From NCBI GenBank assembly GCA_963677625.2, contig CAXXSW010000002.1, positions 682,001 through 746,000 of the forward strand: a DNA stretch of 64,000 bases, in the 5' to 3' direction. Below the pieces are notes generated by a model. It saw only the letters and a program-made list of their open reading frames with translations. It was not told where the DNA came from and made no database searches. Shown here one piece after another: positions 52,755-60,940 of the stretch. Source of the stretch: UBA1351 sp963677625. GTDB taxonomy: Bacteria; Bacillota; Clostridia; Lachnospirales; Vallitaleaceae. Numbering within the stretch: the stretch's first letter is position 1; the number at the start of each line of letters is the position of its first letter. Both the position numbers and the translations under genes were made by a program.

Positions 52755-53538
52755 CTATATGCAGAATGCCTTTCTAGCAGGTCTATTAGCCAGCGTTATT
52801 GGAGGGTTGATTGGAACGATAATTGTTGAAAAGAAATTAGTGAGCATGAGTGGAGGTATAGCCCATGCCTCTTTTGGTGGAATAGGGGCAGGATATTTCT
52901 TCGGAGTGGAACCGATTTTTGGAGGTCTGGTTTTCGCCCTTTTGGCATCCTTGGGCGTAGGCAAGATTAAACGTAGTGTCGGAACCCATACAGATACTAT
53001 TATCTCAATGTTTTGGTCTGCGGGTATGGCTATGGGAATTTTATTTATCGCTTTGACACCTGGATATCCACCGGATATGACTTCTTATTTGTTTGGGGAT
53101 ATTCTAACGGTTAATGATACCTACTTGAATATTATGTTTCTACTGACCTTAGTTGTCGCTATTATGGTCGTAGGATTTTTTAATTATTGGAAAATCTATC
53201 TTTTTGATGAGGAATATGCTGATATTATAGGTATTAAAACCCATTTGATGGAGATCTTTCTCTACTCTATGATGGCCCTTTCAATTGTTCTGCTCATTAA
53301 AGTTGTTGGTATTATATTGTCCTTGGCTATGCTGACTATACCTCCTGCTGTAGCAAGACAGTTTACCTACCAGTTAAAGTTGATTATGGCTTATTCAGTA
53401 ATTTTAGGTCTTGTTTTTACTATGACTGGGTTGACCGTTTCGTATTATTTGTTGATTCCTTCAGGAGCTACTATTATTCTTGTAGCTATTATTACATACT
53501 TTCTAGTAGCAACCTTAAAATATTTCAAGAAAAAGTAA
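52729..53538 (+). CDS. znuB: Zinc ABC transporter permease
   Basis: A 269-residue ABC-3 family permease with about eight helices. LASVIGGLIGTIIVEKKLVS, SGGIAHASFGGIGAGYFFG and KVVGIILSLAMLTIPPAVAR are conserved. ATG 52729 lies within the end of znuC behind GGAAGAGGAAG. It completes a ZnuACB importer under probable Zur control. Confidence 0.93.
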   Translation: MIQAILTYNYMQNAFLAGLLASVIGGLIGTIIVEKKLVSMSGGIAHASFGGIGAGYFFGVEPIFGGLVFALLASLGVGKIKRSVGTHTDTIISMFWSAGMAMGILFIALTPGYPPDMTSYLFGDILTVNDTYLNIMFLLTLVVAIMVVGFFNYWKIYLFDEEYADIIGIKTHLMEIFLYSMMALSIVLLIKVVGIILSLAMLTIPPAVARQFTYQLKLIMAYSVILGLVFTMTGLTVSYYLLIPSGATIILVAIITYFLVATLKYFKKK

Positions 53539-53558
53539 AATGAAATAAAATTATTGAA

Positions 53559-53598
53559 GTAGGCATAAGTGTCCGATATATACTTATAGCCTGCTTTT
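53559..53598 (+). terminator. Probable terminator after znuB
   Basis: AGGCATAAGT (53561-53570) pairs with ACTTATAGCCT (53582-53591-type arm, one bulge), followed by GCTTTTGC. The T-run is short, so it may be partial. Confidence 0.55.
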
Positions 53599-53626
53599 GC
53601 TATGTATGTTTTTGGAGGAAAATAAG

Positions 53627-54649
53627 ATGAAGATAAGTAATTGGAACGTCAACATGTATGCAAACTCTAAGGATACAGAAAAATTAAAGGTAAGTAGAAA
53701 AGTAGTAAATTTGCAGCCTAGTACTGCTAATAACAATGAGAAGAAGACAATTAGTGATCAATTTAGACAACAGTTAAAACAATTAAAGGGCCAAGCAAAA
53801 GCAGCAAAAAAAGCAGCTAAGTTACAGTCGTTTGAATTTGAGCTTACAGAAGAAGACTATCATAAGATTAGCCTATTGGAAATAATCTTAAGTGGACTGA
53901 CAGGTAAAGAAGTAAAATTTATTGTACCAAAAAAAATACAGATTGATGACAATAATTATGATGAACATCTCCATAAGATGTTACAGCCTTCTGTGAGAAT
54001 CGAGCAGATGACTACTTCTTTTGAGAAAAAATCTTCTTTTGCTTTTAATGCTAATGGTAAGGTAACAACTGAGGATGGACGTGAAATTCAGTTTAATATG
54101 AACATGAAAGAAATGCGGCATATTAAGTACGAAAGTACTACAACCATATCCAGTAGGCCAATGGTTGATCCTCTTGTTCTTAATTTTGATGGAAGTCTTC
54201 CGAAGTTAAGTGATAAAAAGTATGACTTTGACCTTGACCATGATGGAACAATGGATCAAATCAGTTTCCTTACAAAAGGTAGTGGCTTCTTAGCCTATGA
54301 TAGGAATGGTGATGGAATCGTTAATGATGGCTCAGAACTCTTTGGAACACAGTCAGGATCAGGTTTTAGAGATTTGGCAGTTTACGATGAGGATGGAAAT
54401 GGGTGGATTGATGAAAATGATCCCATATTTGAGGGCCTTCGTATCTTTATGAAAGATGAAGATGGTAACGATCAGCTTCTTGCCTTAGGTGAAAAAGGAG
54501 TTGGTGCTATTTACCTTGGATCTGTTGCCAGTCATTTCGATTTACTTGCTAGTAATTTTGATAAAACCGGAGTGATAAGAGAATCTGGAATTTATCTAAA
54601 AGAAGATGGAAGCAGTGGTATGGTCCATCATATGGACATACGATTATGA
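53627..54649 (+). CDS. Hypothetical protein with DxDxDG calcium-loop motifs
   Basis: A 340-residue protein without signal peptide. The first 85 residues are polar, with a Lys/Ala/Gln-rich segment (QLKQLKGQAKAAKKAAKLQS). After residue 190 there are three EF-hand/dockerin-like loops: DFDLDHDGTMDQ, DRNGDGIVNDGSELFG and DEDGNGWIDENDP, then a beta-rich tail. The DGSELFG segment recurs in unnamed Bacillota and proteobacterial VCBS-like proteins. ATG 53627 follows TTTGGAGG. Function unknown; calcium binding is inferred from motifs. Confidence 0.65.
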   Translation: MKISNWNVNMYANSKDTEKLKVSRKVVNLQPSTANNNEKKTISDQFRQQLKQLKGQAKAAKKAAKLQSFEFELTEEDYHKISLLEIILSGLTGKEVKFIVPKKIQIDDNNYDEHLHKMLQPSVRIEQMTTSFEKKSSFAFNANGKVTTEDGREIQFNMNMKEMRHIKYESTTTISSRPMVDPLVLNFDGSLPKLSDKKYDFDLDHDGTMDQISFLTKGSGFLAYDRNGDGIVNDGSELFGTQSGSGFRDLAVYDEDGNGWIDENDPIFEGLRIFMKDEDGNDQLLALGEKGVGAIYLGSVASHFDLLASNFDKTGVIRESGIYLKEDGSSGMVHHMDIRL

Positions 54650-54664
54650 ACAAAGTATGAAGTA

Positions 54665-54698
54665 AAGCTTGTCAGATGAAACTGACAAGCTTTTTTTT
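54665..54698 (+). terminator. Terminator after the DxDxDG protein gene
   Basis: AAGCTTGTCAG (54665-54675) pairs perfectly with CTGACAAGCTT (54682-54692), followed by eight T (the last T of the arm included). Confidence 0.92.
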
Positions 54699-54734
54699 GG
54701 GCTTTAGCGTGATTTTTGAACGAAGTGAGGAAAT

Positions 54735-55455
54735 CAAATAAACCACCTGCTATGCGGGTGGAGGGAAAATAGCTTTAGCTTCAAGTAGAAAACCTCCAAT
54801 GATATAATGATGTTGGTTTGCCGACCGCATCAGAATAATCAAAGGAGGTGTCCAATGGACAAGAATAGTTTATCACATACAAGATGGGAGTGTAAGTACC
54901 ATTTGGTATTTGCACCAAAATATAGAAGACAAGTGATATACGGAAAATTACGAAATGACATAGGAAGAATACTAAGAGAATTATGTGAACGAAAAGGCAT
55001 TGAAATAATGGAAGCTGAGCTTTGTAAAGATCATATACATATGCTGGTTAGAATACCACCAAAGTTTAGTGTGGCTCAGATAATGGGGTACTTAAAAGGC
55101 TAAAGCTCACTCATTATCTTTGATAGACATTCCAACTTAAAGTATAAATATGGTAGTTGACACTTTTGGTGTCGTGGATATTATGTAGACACCGTAGGAA
55201 AGAATACAAAGAAAATTGCAGAATATATTCGAATACAATTACACGAAGATAATATAGCCGACCAAATAAGTTTAAAAGAATATATTGACCCGTTTACGGG
55301 TGAGCAGATAAAAAGAGGCAATTAAAAAGCTCCTTTAGGAGCAGCCAGAGAAAATGATGCGGTTGGCAGATTTTTCAGTGCGTTTACAGACGCATGCAAG
55401 TAACAGACCCTTATAGGGCAAGGACAAACCACCAGCTGAGCTGGTGGTCCTGATT
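54735..55455 (+). mobile_element. IS200/IS605-type insertion sequence, decayed
   Basis: A roughly 0.7 kb element with a left-end hairpin CCACCTGC-TAT-GCGGGTGG (about 54743-54761), a single tnpA-type gene and a right-end hairpin CCACCAGCTGAGCTGGTGG (about 55430-55448). These subterminal hairpins and the lack of terminal inverted repeats are typical of the IS200 group. There is no tnpB. The exact ends are not certain. The transposase is broken by two stop codons, so the copy is inactive on its own. Confidence 0.82.
54855..55325 (+). pseudogene. tnpA: IS200-type TnpA transposase with two in-frame stops
   Basis: The frame reads as a Y1 transposase: HTRWECKYHLVFAPKYRRQV at the start, AELCKDHIHMLVRIPP with the HxH metal motif, then MGYLKG followed by TAA at 55101. 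Reading on in the same frame gives SSLIIFDRHSNLKYKYGS, a TGA at 55158, then HFWCRGYYVDTVGKNTKKIA with the catalytic tyrosine region, and EYIDPFTGEQ before the true end. There is no frameshift, only two nonsense changes, so decay is recent. ATG follows AAAGGAGGTG. Confidence 0.88.
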
Positions 55456-55458
55456 TAT

Positions 55459-55522
55459 AGAACTTTCCTAGCGAAACAATAGCAAGCGAACGAGGCGAAA
55501 CTTCTTTGTTCTAGAAAATATC
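55459..55522. repeat. Intergenic repeat copy R4
   Basis: ACTTTCCTAGCGAAACAATA followed by GCAAGCGAACGAGGCGAAAC and TTCTTTGTTCTAGAAAAT. It keeps the outer TTTCCTAG/CTAGAAAA arms that pair with each other, as in R1. It lies directly after the right end of the IS200-type element. Confidence 0.7.
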
Positions 55523-55622
55523 CATTAAATTTTCATTTGACCTTGAAATATAAGTCTATCTTGAGGGGTGAGTTATATGATAAAATAGTTTTAAGATGAG
55601 AATAATCGGTGGGGTGGAGAAG

Positions 55623-56060
55623 ATGAAAGATTCGATTATACAGAATATAATAGAATTCAAGGATAATTATTATAGAATACTTTTTAAAAAATTCTTTAAG
55701 GAAGGTTCTAATGATATATTTCCAACAGACCAGATGGCTATGCTTTATCTTTGGTATCATGGGGATACGTCTTTAAAGAAGATGAGTTTAATGCTTAATT
55801 TGGAAAAAGGATCATTGACAACAGTGGCCAGACGGTTGGAAGAACAAGGTCTAATAGATAGAGTTAATGATGAAACAGACAAGCGAAGCATTCTCTTGTC
55901 TATAAATGGAAAAGGCAGGTCATTTGTGACTGAATGGTTAAAAGACTTTGGAAAATATGTTGAAGGTCTATTAGAACCATATACAGAATTTGAAAGAGAG
56001 TCTATAGTAGGAGCTATAAGCCTTTTAAATGCTTTTTTAAGACAAATGGATAATGAATGA
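55623..56060 (+). CDS. MarR-family regulator
   Basis: A 145-residue MarR winged-helix protein. The DNA-binding part includes MLNLEKGSLTTVARRLEEQG and LIDRVNDETDKRSILLSING (the wing with the DxRxxxxxLT-like motif). ATG 55623 follows GGTGGGGTGGAG. It stands alone with convergent ahpC downstream. Target and ligand unknown. Confidence 0.88.
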   Translation: MKDSIIQNIIEFKDNYYRILFKKFFKEGSNDIFPTDQMAMLYLWYHGDTSLKKMSLMLNLEKGSLTTVARRLEEQGLIDRVNDETDKRSILLSINGKGRSFVTEWLKDFGKYVEGLLEPYTEFERESIVGAISLLNAFLRQMDNE

Positions 56061-56115
56061 GGACAGGGATTAAAAATGGATCCCATATAGTGGGAATTAA
56101 AAGAGCATGAAAATT

Positions 56116-56156
56116 TAAAAAGCCCCAAGAGGAAGTTTTCTTCCTATAGGAGCTTT
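56116..56156 (-). terminator. Terminator of ahpC
   Basis: On the minus strand AAAGCTCC...AGGAAG (56156 downwards) pairs with CTTCCT...GGGGCTTT, followed by TTAAATTTT. An internal loop interrupts the stem. Confidence 0.7.
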
Positions 56157-56173
56157 GTATGAATCGACTTTAT

Positions 56174-56737
56174 TTAAATTTGGCCAACTAGGTCCATACC
56201 TGGTTTAAGTGTTGCTTTACCTGGTTTCCATTTTGCTGGACAAACTTGATCTCCATGTTCTTCAACAAACTGTGCTGCTTGAACTTTTCGAAGAAGTTCA
56301 TCTGCATCACGTCCAATTCCAAGATCATGGACTTCGTAGGCTTTGATGATGCCATCTGGGTTAATAATGAAGGTACCGCGAAGGGCTAATCCATCTTCTT
56401 CGATATATACGTCAAATGCTTTGGACAAGGCACCAGTGGGGTCTGCTAGCATTGGAAAGTCTACCTTACGGATGGTTTCTGAGGCATCTGACCATGCTTT
56501 ATGAACGAAATGTGTATCTGTTGACACGGAATATATCTCAGTATTGATTTCTTTGAAGTGAGAATAGGTATCAGCTAAATCACCTAATTCAGTAGGACAG
56601 ACAAAAGTAAAGTCTGCAGGGTAGAAGAACAAAACGGACCATTTTCCTTCTAAATCTTTATTGGTTACTTCTTTGAATTCTCCTTGGTGATATGCTTGTA
56701 CTTTAAAATTTTGTATTTTAGTATTAATTAGTGACAT
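56174..56737 (-). CDS. ahpC: AhpC-type 2-Cys peroxiredoxin
   Basis: A 187-residue peroxiredoxin that reduces hydroperoxides. The peroxidatic cysteine is Cys47 in DFTFVCPTELGDL and the resolving cysteine lies in QVCPAKWKPG near residue 166; RGTFIINPDG is conserved. Start at 56737 follows AAGGAGA on the minus strand (the frame is open to 56761). No ahpF is adjacent, so electrons must come from thioredoxin, rubredoxin or a distant partner. A PerR-like box overlaps its promoter. Confidence 0.95.
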   Translation of the reverse strand: MSLINTKIQNFKVQAYHQGEFKEVTNKDLEGKWSVLFFYPADFTFVCPTELGDLADTYSHFKEINTEIYSVSTDTHFVHKAWSDASETIRKVDFPMLADPTGALSKAFDVYIEEDGLALRGTFIINPDGIIKAYEVHDLGIGRDADELLRKVQAAQFVEEHGDQVCPAKWKPGKATLKPGMDLVGQI

Positions 56738-56789
56738 AATCTCTCCTTTGCAGCCTGTCAAATTTTATTTATTAACAATGATTACTAGT

Positions 56790-56820
56790 TAATAATAATT
56801 ATTAGATAGAGATTTGTCAA
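56790..56820 (-). promoter_or_regulatory. ahpC promoter with PerR-like box
   Basis: Minus strand TTGACA (56820-56815), 17 bases, TATTAT (56797-56792). TAATAAT-A-ATTATTA (56790-56804) is a perfect 7-1-7 palindrome overlapping the -10 box and close to the PerR consensus TTATAATNATTATAA. Peroxide control of ahpC by a Fur-family protein is therefore likely. Confidence 0.75.
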
Positions 56821-56827
56821 GTCTTAT

Positions 56828-57679
56828 TTATTTTATATAGCCAATGCCAATAACTCCCTTTCCGATATGACATCCGATAGCAGGTGATATAGGGGCATCA
56901 ATTATCGAGGATACATCCATTCCTTTTTCAGACAGTTTCTTCTTGAAATAAGCTGTTTTATCAGGGGCCTCTGTATTGAAGAGGAAGGTGAATTTCTGAC
57001 TTGTACCATTGTTGGTTTCTTCTAGAAAGGATTCGATAACTCGATTCATGGCTTTTTTTGTGGTTCTGATTTTTTCGGAAGCTACAATGAGTCCTTCATC
57101 GTTAATCTCTAGTAATGGCTTGATTTGAAGCATGGAAGCAAGGAAAGCAGATGCATTACTTAGACGACCGTTTTTAACTAAATATTTGAGATCGTCAACC
57201 ATGAAGAAAATACGGTCATGGTCTCTTAGTTCTTCAAGATAAGTAAGAATGTCTTTAACAGTTTTTCCTTCTTTTGCCATGCGATAGGCTTCCATAGCCA
57301 TGAAGCCAGTGATGAAGGAGGCTGATTTAGAGTCAAAGGGATGTATGTTTAATCCGTCTTCATAGGTTTGGGACAGACATACTCCTTGGTATGTGCCGCT
57401 TAAGTGGGCAGATATGGAAATATAGATGGCATCTGTATATCCTTGTTTCTTCATTTCTTCATAGATATCCAATAGCTGACCGGTTGAGGGCTGGGCAGTA
57501 CTGGGAATGTTTTGTAGATGTTCTAGTTGCTCATAGAATGCCTTGGGATGAAGATCCACTCCATCAAGGTATTCTCTACCATCCATAATGATGGTCGTTC
57601 TGGCTTTGAAAATGTCTTTACAATCATCAAGATAGTCCAGTCCACTGGTGCTACAAGTAATAATTCCGATTTTCCTCAT
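56828..57679 (-). CDS. DegV-family fatty-acid-binding protein
   Basis: A 284-residue DegV protein. MRKIGIITCSTSGLDYLD, a SAHLSGTYQGVCLS segment with the TSGT-like ligand loop, DSKSASFITGFMAMEAYRMA and FMVDDLKYLVKNGRLSNASA are typical. Bacterial DegV/FakB proteins bind fatty acids for phosphorylation by FakA; no fakA is adjacent. Start at 57679 follows AGAGGT on the minus strand (open frame to 57700). Confidence 0.9.
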   Translation of the reverse strand: MRKIGIITCSTSGLDYLDDCKDIFKARTTIIMDGREYLDGVDLHPKAFYEQLEHLQNIPSTAQPSTGQLLDIYEEMKKQGYTDAIYISISAHLSGTYQGVCLSQTYEDGLNIHPFDSKSASFITGFMAMEAYRMAKEGKTVKDILTYLEELRDHDRIFFMVDDLKYLVKNGRLSNASAFLASMLQIKPLLEINDEGLIVASEKIRTTKKAMNRVIESFLEETNNGTSQKFTFLFNTEAPDKTAYFKKKLSEKGMDVSSIIDAPISPAIGCHIGKGVIGIGYIK

Positions 57680-57948
57680 AATCATACCTCTATTTGTCAT
57701 ATTACCTTAGTCATCTAAGGGCTAATACATAGATTATAACATTGATTATTTTGAACATCAATTCTTTTGATAATCAAAATATATACTCAAGCACAAAAAG
57801 GCAATTGCATTATGACCTGAAATATTAATGAATAAGAGGTAATCATAATGTTTATGGGGTGAGTAACTTCATTCTTCTTTTTAAGGCTATGTTACAGAAA
57901 AAAATTTTGAATGAGGTATAGGTTAAAAATCTTGTATTTGCAGATATA
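57680..57948. other. Spacer without supported gene
   Basis: Divergent intergenic region between the DegV gene and the kinase gene. No open frame with a credible start and no terminator are seen. The DegV promoter should be here, but no clear consensus pair was found. Confidence 0.4.
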
Positions 57949-57977
57949 TTGTGGTATCTTATTATTCGCGGTACAAT
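57949..57977 (+). promoter_or_regulatory. Promoter of the deoxynucleoside kinase gene
   Basis: TTGTGG (57949-57954), 17 bases, TACAAT (57972-57977). It lies 110 bases before the chosen start. Confidence 0.55.
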
Positions 57978-58088
57978 ATGTAGTATGTACATAAGTTGGA
58001 TCGTAGTTTTATTAGTTAGGAGTTTGTGATGACTTGTTACCTAAGCACATCAAGATTCAAGTACATCGGTAAAGGAGATGACAATAAC

Positions 58089-58736
58089 ATGGCAATAGTA
58101 GTTGATGGTATTATAGGGGCAGGTAAAAGTACAGTTGCCCATTTTTTAAGTGAAGAACTTGAAATAGATCTTTATGAGGAATTGAAAGAGGATGATAAGG
58201 ATTCCTTGGCCCAGCGTATGCTAGACAGGTTTTATGCTGACCAGACTAGATGGAGTGCCATTATACAAGTTATGTTCCTAAATGACCGATTTAGAGATAT
58301 CAAGGCTATAGAGGCAGTAGGAGAAGAAGCTATTATTGACAGATCTATTTATGGGGATGAGATTTTTGCTAGAACGATTCACTATAGAGGTCAGATGGAA
58401 ACGGATGAGTTCACTATCTACAGAGATTTATTGCATAATATGCTTCAACATATTAAACCACCGGAAGTGCTTGTTTATATAGATGTGGATATTGATACTG
58501 CAATGGAAAGAATAGCAAGAAGGGCTAGATCAACAGAAGCAGATCTAATTCCTAGAGACTATATGGAAGACCTACGGCGTCATTATGAAGAATGGTTTGA
58601 GGAATACGACTTGTCTCCCAAAGTTCGTATTGATCTGACTGATTCAGAGCTTGATGAAAGTGGTCAGTTAAGACTGGAAGTTAAAGAACGCATTATCAGA
58701 GCCATCTCACCATATCTTAATCCTGTGAATGTTTGA
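58089..58736 (+). CDS. Deoxynucleoside kinase
   Basis: A 215-residue kinase of the dNK/dGK/dCK family for salvage of deoxynucleosides. P-loop VDGIIGAGKST is near the N-terminus, IIDRSIYGDEIFA gives the DRS motif (about residue 80), and IARRARSTEADLIPRDYM the ARx lid with arginines. ATG 58089 starts MAIVVDG; GGAG lies 11 bases upstream, a little far. Longer in-frame starts reach 58026. The exact nucleoside preference cannot be read. Confidence 0.88.
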   Translation: MAIVVDGIIGAGKSTVAHFLSEELEIDLYEELKEDDKDSLAQRMLDRFYADQTRWSAIIQVMFLNDRFRDIKAIEAVGEEAIIDRSIYGDEIFARTIHYRGQMETDEFTIYRDLLHNMLQHIKPPEVLVYIDVDIDTAMERIARRARSTEADLIPRDYMEDLRRHYEEWFEEYDLSPKVRIDLTDSELDESGQLRLEVKERIIRAISPYLNPVNV

Positions 58737-58785
58737 GACTGACCAATCCATATGTTGGATATAAAATAAAGAAATATAATTAATT

Positions 58786-58818
58786 GCTTCGCTGATTTCT
58801 ATTGTGCGAAGCTTTTTT
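58786..58818 (+). terminator. Terminator after the deoxynucleoside kinase gene
   Basis: GCTTCGC (58786-58792) pairs with GCGAAGC (58806-58812), followed by TTTTTTG. Confidence 0.82.
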
Positions 58819-58880
58819 GTTTTCTTATAGGAAAGTTCTCCATTCCAGTATCATACCTAAAAGACCAACATGATGGCTAT

Positions 58881-58938
58881 AAGGAAACTTTCTAGACGCA
58901 AGAATCGTAAAGCGAACGAGGCGAAGTCTCTTTGTTCA
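58881..58938. repeat. Intergenic repeat copy R5
   Basis: AAACTTTCTAGACGCAAGAA followed by TCGTAAAGCGAACGAGGCGA and AGTCTCTTTGTTC. The core hairpin GAGGC-GAA-GTCTC keeps pairing through a G-T pair. The related word CTTATAGGAAAGTTC occurs nearby at about 58824, as in copy R2. Confidence 0.7.
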
Positions 58939-59029
58939 TACTACTTTGTCATTGAATGTGATTTCATTTAGTGATAAGCTAATATAGACTTTAAATATAA
59001 TGATAAAGACTTTTATGGAGGGAGTTAAT

Positions 59030-59590
59030 ATGCAGTTAATTGAACGTGAAAAAGCATTGGAGTTACTTTTTAAGTATAATGAAACAGAGAGTCTTCGTAA
59101 ACATGGACTGACTGTAGAGGGGATTATGCGACATTTTGCTGACCTTTATAAGGGGAATCCAGATGAATGGGGATTGATTGGTCTTCTACATGATATAGAT
59201 TATGAAAAGTTTCCTGATCAACACTGCATAAAAGGAGGAGAACTTTTTAGAGAAGCCGGATTAGATGAAGAGGCTGTTAGGGCCATGCAGAGTCATGGTT
59301 ATGAAATTTGTACTGATGTGAAGCCGGAATCTGATCTTGAAAAAGTATTGTATACTATTGATGAATTATCAGGCCTGATAACTGCAACGGCCCTTATGCG
59401 ACCAAGCCGTAGTGTATCCGATCTCACGGTGAAATCGGTTATGAAAAAATGGAAGACCAAGAGTTTTGCTCAAGGTGTTGACCGTGAACTGATTCTTAAG
59501 GGTTGCGAAATGCTGGATAGGACTATACAGGATATTATTGAAGAATGCATAGTTGGTATGAGAAAAATTTCCGAATCAATCGGTTTGTAA
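59030..59590 (+). CDS. HD-domain phosphohydrolase
   Basis: A 186-residue HD/HDIG protein. HGLTVEGIMRHFADLYKG, then GLLHDIDYEKFPDQHCIKGG carries the HD metal pair (about residues 58-59), and AMQSHGYEI and LYTIDELSGLI supply later His and Asp ligands. Proteins of this kind are often annotated as metal-dependent hydrolases of unknown substrate. ATG 59030 follows GGAGGG. It may be co-transcribed with the MarR gene 13 bases downstream. Confidence 0.85.
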   Translation: MQLIEREKALELLFKYNETESLRKHGLTVEGIMRHFADLYKGNPDEWGLIGLLHDIDYEKFPDQHCIKGGELFREAGLDEEAVRAMQSHGYEICTDVKPESDLEKVLYTIDELSGLITATALMRPSRSVSDLTVKSVMKKWKTKSFAQGVDRELILKGCEMLDRTIQDIIEECIVGMRKISESIGL

Positions 59591-59603
59591 GAGAGAGAAG
59601 ACT

Positions 59604-60050
59604 ATGGATAAATACAGCAAAATTATAAGCGAATTTATTGAATCCATTAATTTGTTTAATGAACTGGAAAAAAAACCAAGAAAATATGGGACTGATTTTC
59701 TTTTATATAATTCAGAAATTGATACCTTGGTTATCATTGGTGATCATGGAGATATTAACTTAACTGAATTATCAAAGGCTTTGGGTATATCTAAAAGTGG
59801 GACAACCCGCTTTATTAAAAAGCTATTGGAGAAAAAGTTAATTATAAAGACTAAGAAAAAGAATAATGCTAAAGAGGTCATCTTTCGTTTGACATCTCTT
59901 GGAAATACTGCTTATAAAGAAAGAGTTCAGTTTAATAAGGAAACATATAATAGGCTTCATGGAAATGTTTGCCGATATGTGGATGACGACTTAAATAGAA
60001 TCAGTGAGTTTTTAAATACGACGAATGAGGAATTAAGTAAACTATTATGA
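59604..60050 (+). CDS. MarR-family regulator
   Basis: A 148-residue MarR-type protein: INLTELSKALGISKSGTTRF is the recognition helix region and KKNNAKEVIFRLTSLGNTAY the wing. ATG follows GAGAGAAGACT. It overlaps the yaaA gene by 4 bases (ATGA), so the two are translationally coupled and the regulator may control YaaA. Confidence 0.87.
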   Translation: MDKYSKIISEFIESINLFNELEKKPRKYGTDFLLYNSEIDTLVIIGDHGDINLTELSKALGISKSGTTRFIKKLLEKKLIIKTKKKNNAKEVIFRLTSLGNTAYKERVQFNKETYNRLHGNVCRYVDDDLNRISEFLNTTNEELSKLL

Positions 60051-60826
60051 AAATTATTTTGTCACCTAGTAAAACCCAAACAATTAGAGGACCTGAGAAC
60101 ATGAAAAACCCTCTATGGCAGGAAGTATTAAGTCGATTATCCCTTGATCAAGAAAAAGTTGGATTATTGGAAGAACAAGACATGATTACCCACATGCTGG
60201 TTGATAAACTTCAACATACAGAAGCTTCCGTTATAAAGAAAAAAATGAAATTAAAAGAAAGCCTTTTTGAAAAGGTCCTTGATGATTATCGTAATTTTTA
60301 TAACCAACCTGTCAAATCAGGTCCGGCTGTTTTATGTTATACTGGTACTGTTTTTAAGGAGCTTCATGTGGAAGATTATGATGAAGCGTCTATAGAGTAT
60401 GTTCATGAACATTTAATGGTCCTCTCAGCCCTATATGGTCCCTTACCTGCTGTTCGTTCGATTCAATCGTATCGTCTTGATATGACCATGGCTTTGTTCG
60501 ATACTAGCCTTTATCAGACTTGGAAGCCTATTTATGAAAAATGGTTTAAAGATGAAGACATTATTGTTGACCTAGCATCTAAAGAGTTTTCCAAGCAGAT
60601 TGATCGTGAAATGATTACGGTAGAATTTTTGGTATGGCAGAAGGAAGCGTATAAACCAGTAGCATTTCATTCCAAACAAGCCAGGGGTCTTATGGCCAAT
60701 TTTATGATAGAAAATAGGATAAGCAATCCTGAAGAAATGAAGACTTTTAATTGCCTTGGCTATACTTTTGATAAAGAATTATCTTCAGAGCAACACTACG
60801 TTTTTAAAAAAAAGAATGAAAAATAA
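60047..60826 (+). CDS. yaaA: YaaA/DUF328 peroxide stress protein
   Basis: A 259-residue YaaA-family protein. MKIILSPSKTQTIRG at the start, PAVLCYTGTVFKELHVEDYD, LSALYGPLPAVRSIQSYRLD, IVDLASKEFSKQI and ARGLMANFMIENRISNPEEM are conserved. YaaA lowers free iron and DNA damage under peroxide stress in E. coli and binds DNA. Coupling with a MarR gene is suggestive of redox control but unproven. Confidence 0.92.
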   Translation: MKIILSPSKTQTIRGPENMKNPLWQEVLSRLSLDQEKVGLLEEQDMITHMLVDKLQHTEASVIKKKMKLKESLFEKVLDDYRNFYNQPVKSGPAVLCYTGTVFKELHVEDYDEASIEYVHEHLMVLSALYGPLPAVRSIQSYRLDMTMALFDTSLYQTWKPIYEKWFKDEDIIVDLASKEFSKQIDREMITVEFLVWQKEAYKPVAFHSKQARGLMANFMIENRISNPEEMKTFNCLGYTFDKELSSEQHYVFKKKNEK

Positions 60827-60940
60827 GACCTGTGCCACAAGCTAATATTTTATGTAAATAAAAGAAATAGCTTGTGAAGCTATCTTCCTTGTGATATAAT
60901 GACCTGATTGCACGGAAATGATTAGAATAGGAAGTAGTAA

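Noticed and set aside
54700..54735. Sequence TTAGCGTGATTTTTGAACGA and following before the IS200-type element as another repeat copy.
   Set aside because: It shares only GAACGAAGTGAGG-like words and lacks the GCGAAGC core; too weak to count.
49814..57987. The 15-base word ACAATATGTAGTATG occurs at 49814 and 57973, both in spacers before genes.
   Set aside because: One shared 15-mer is expected by chance in an AT-rich window of this size, and the second copy is explained by the -10 box TACAAT.
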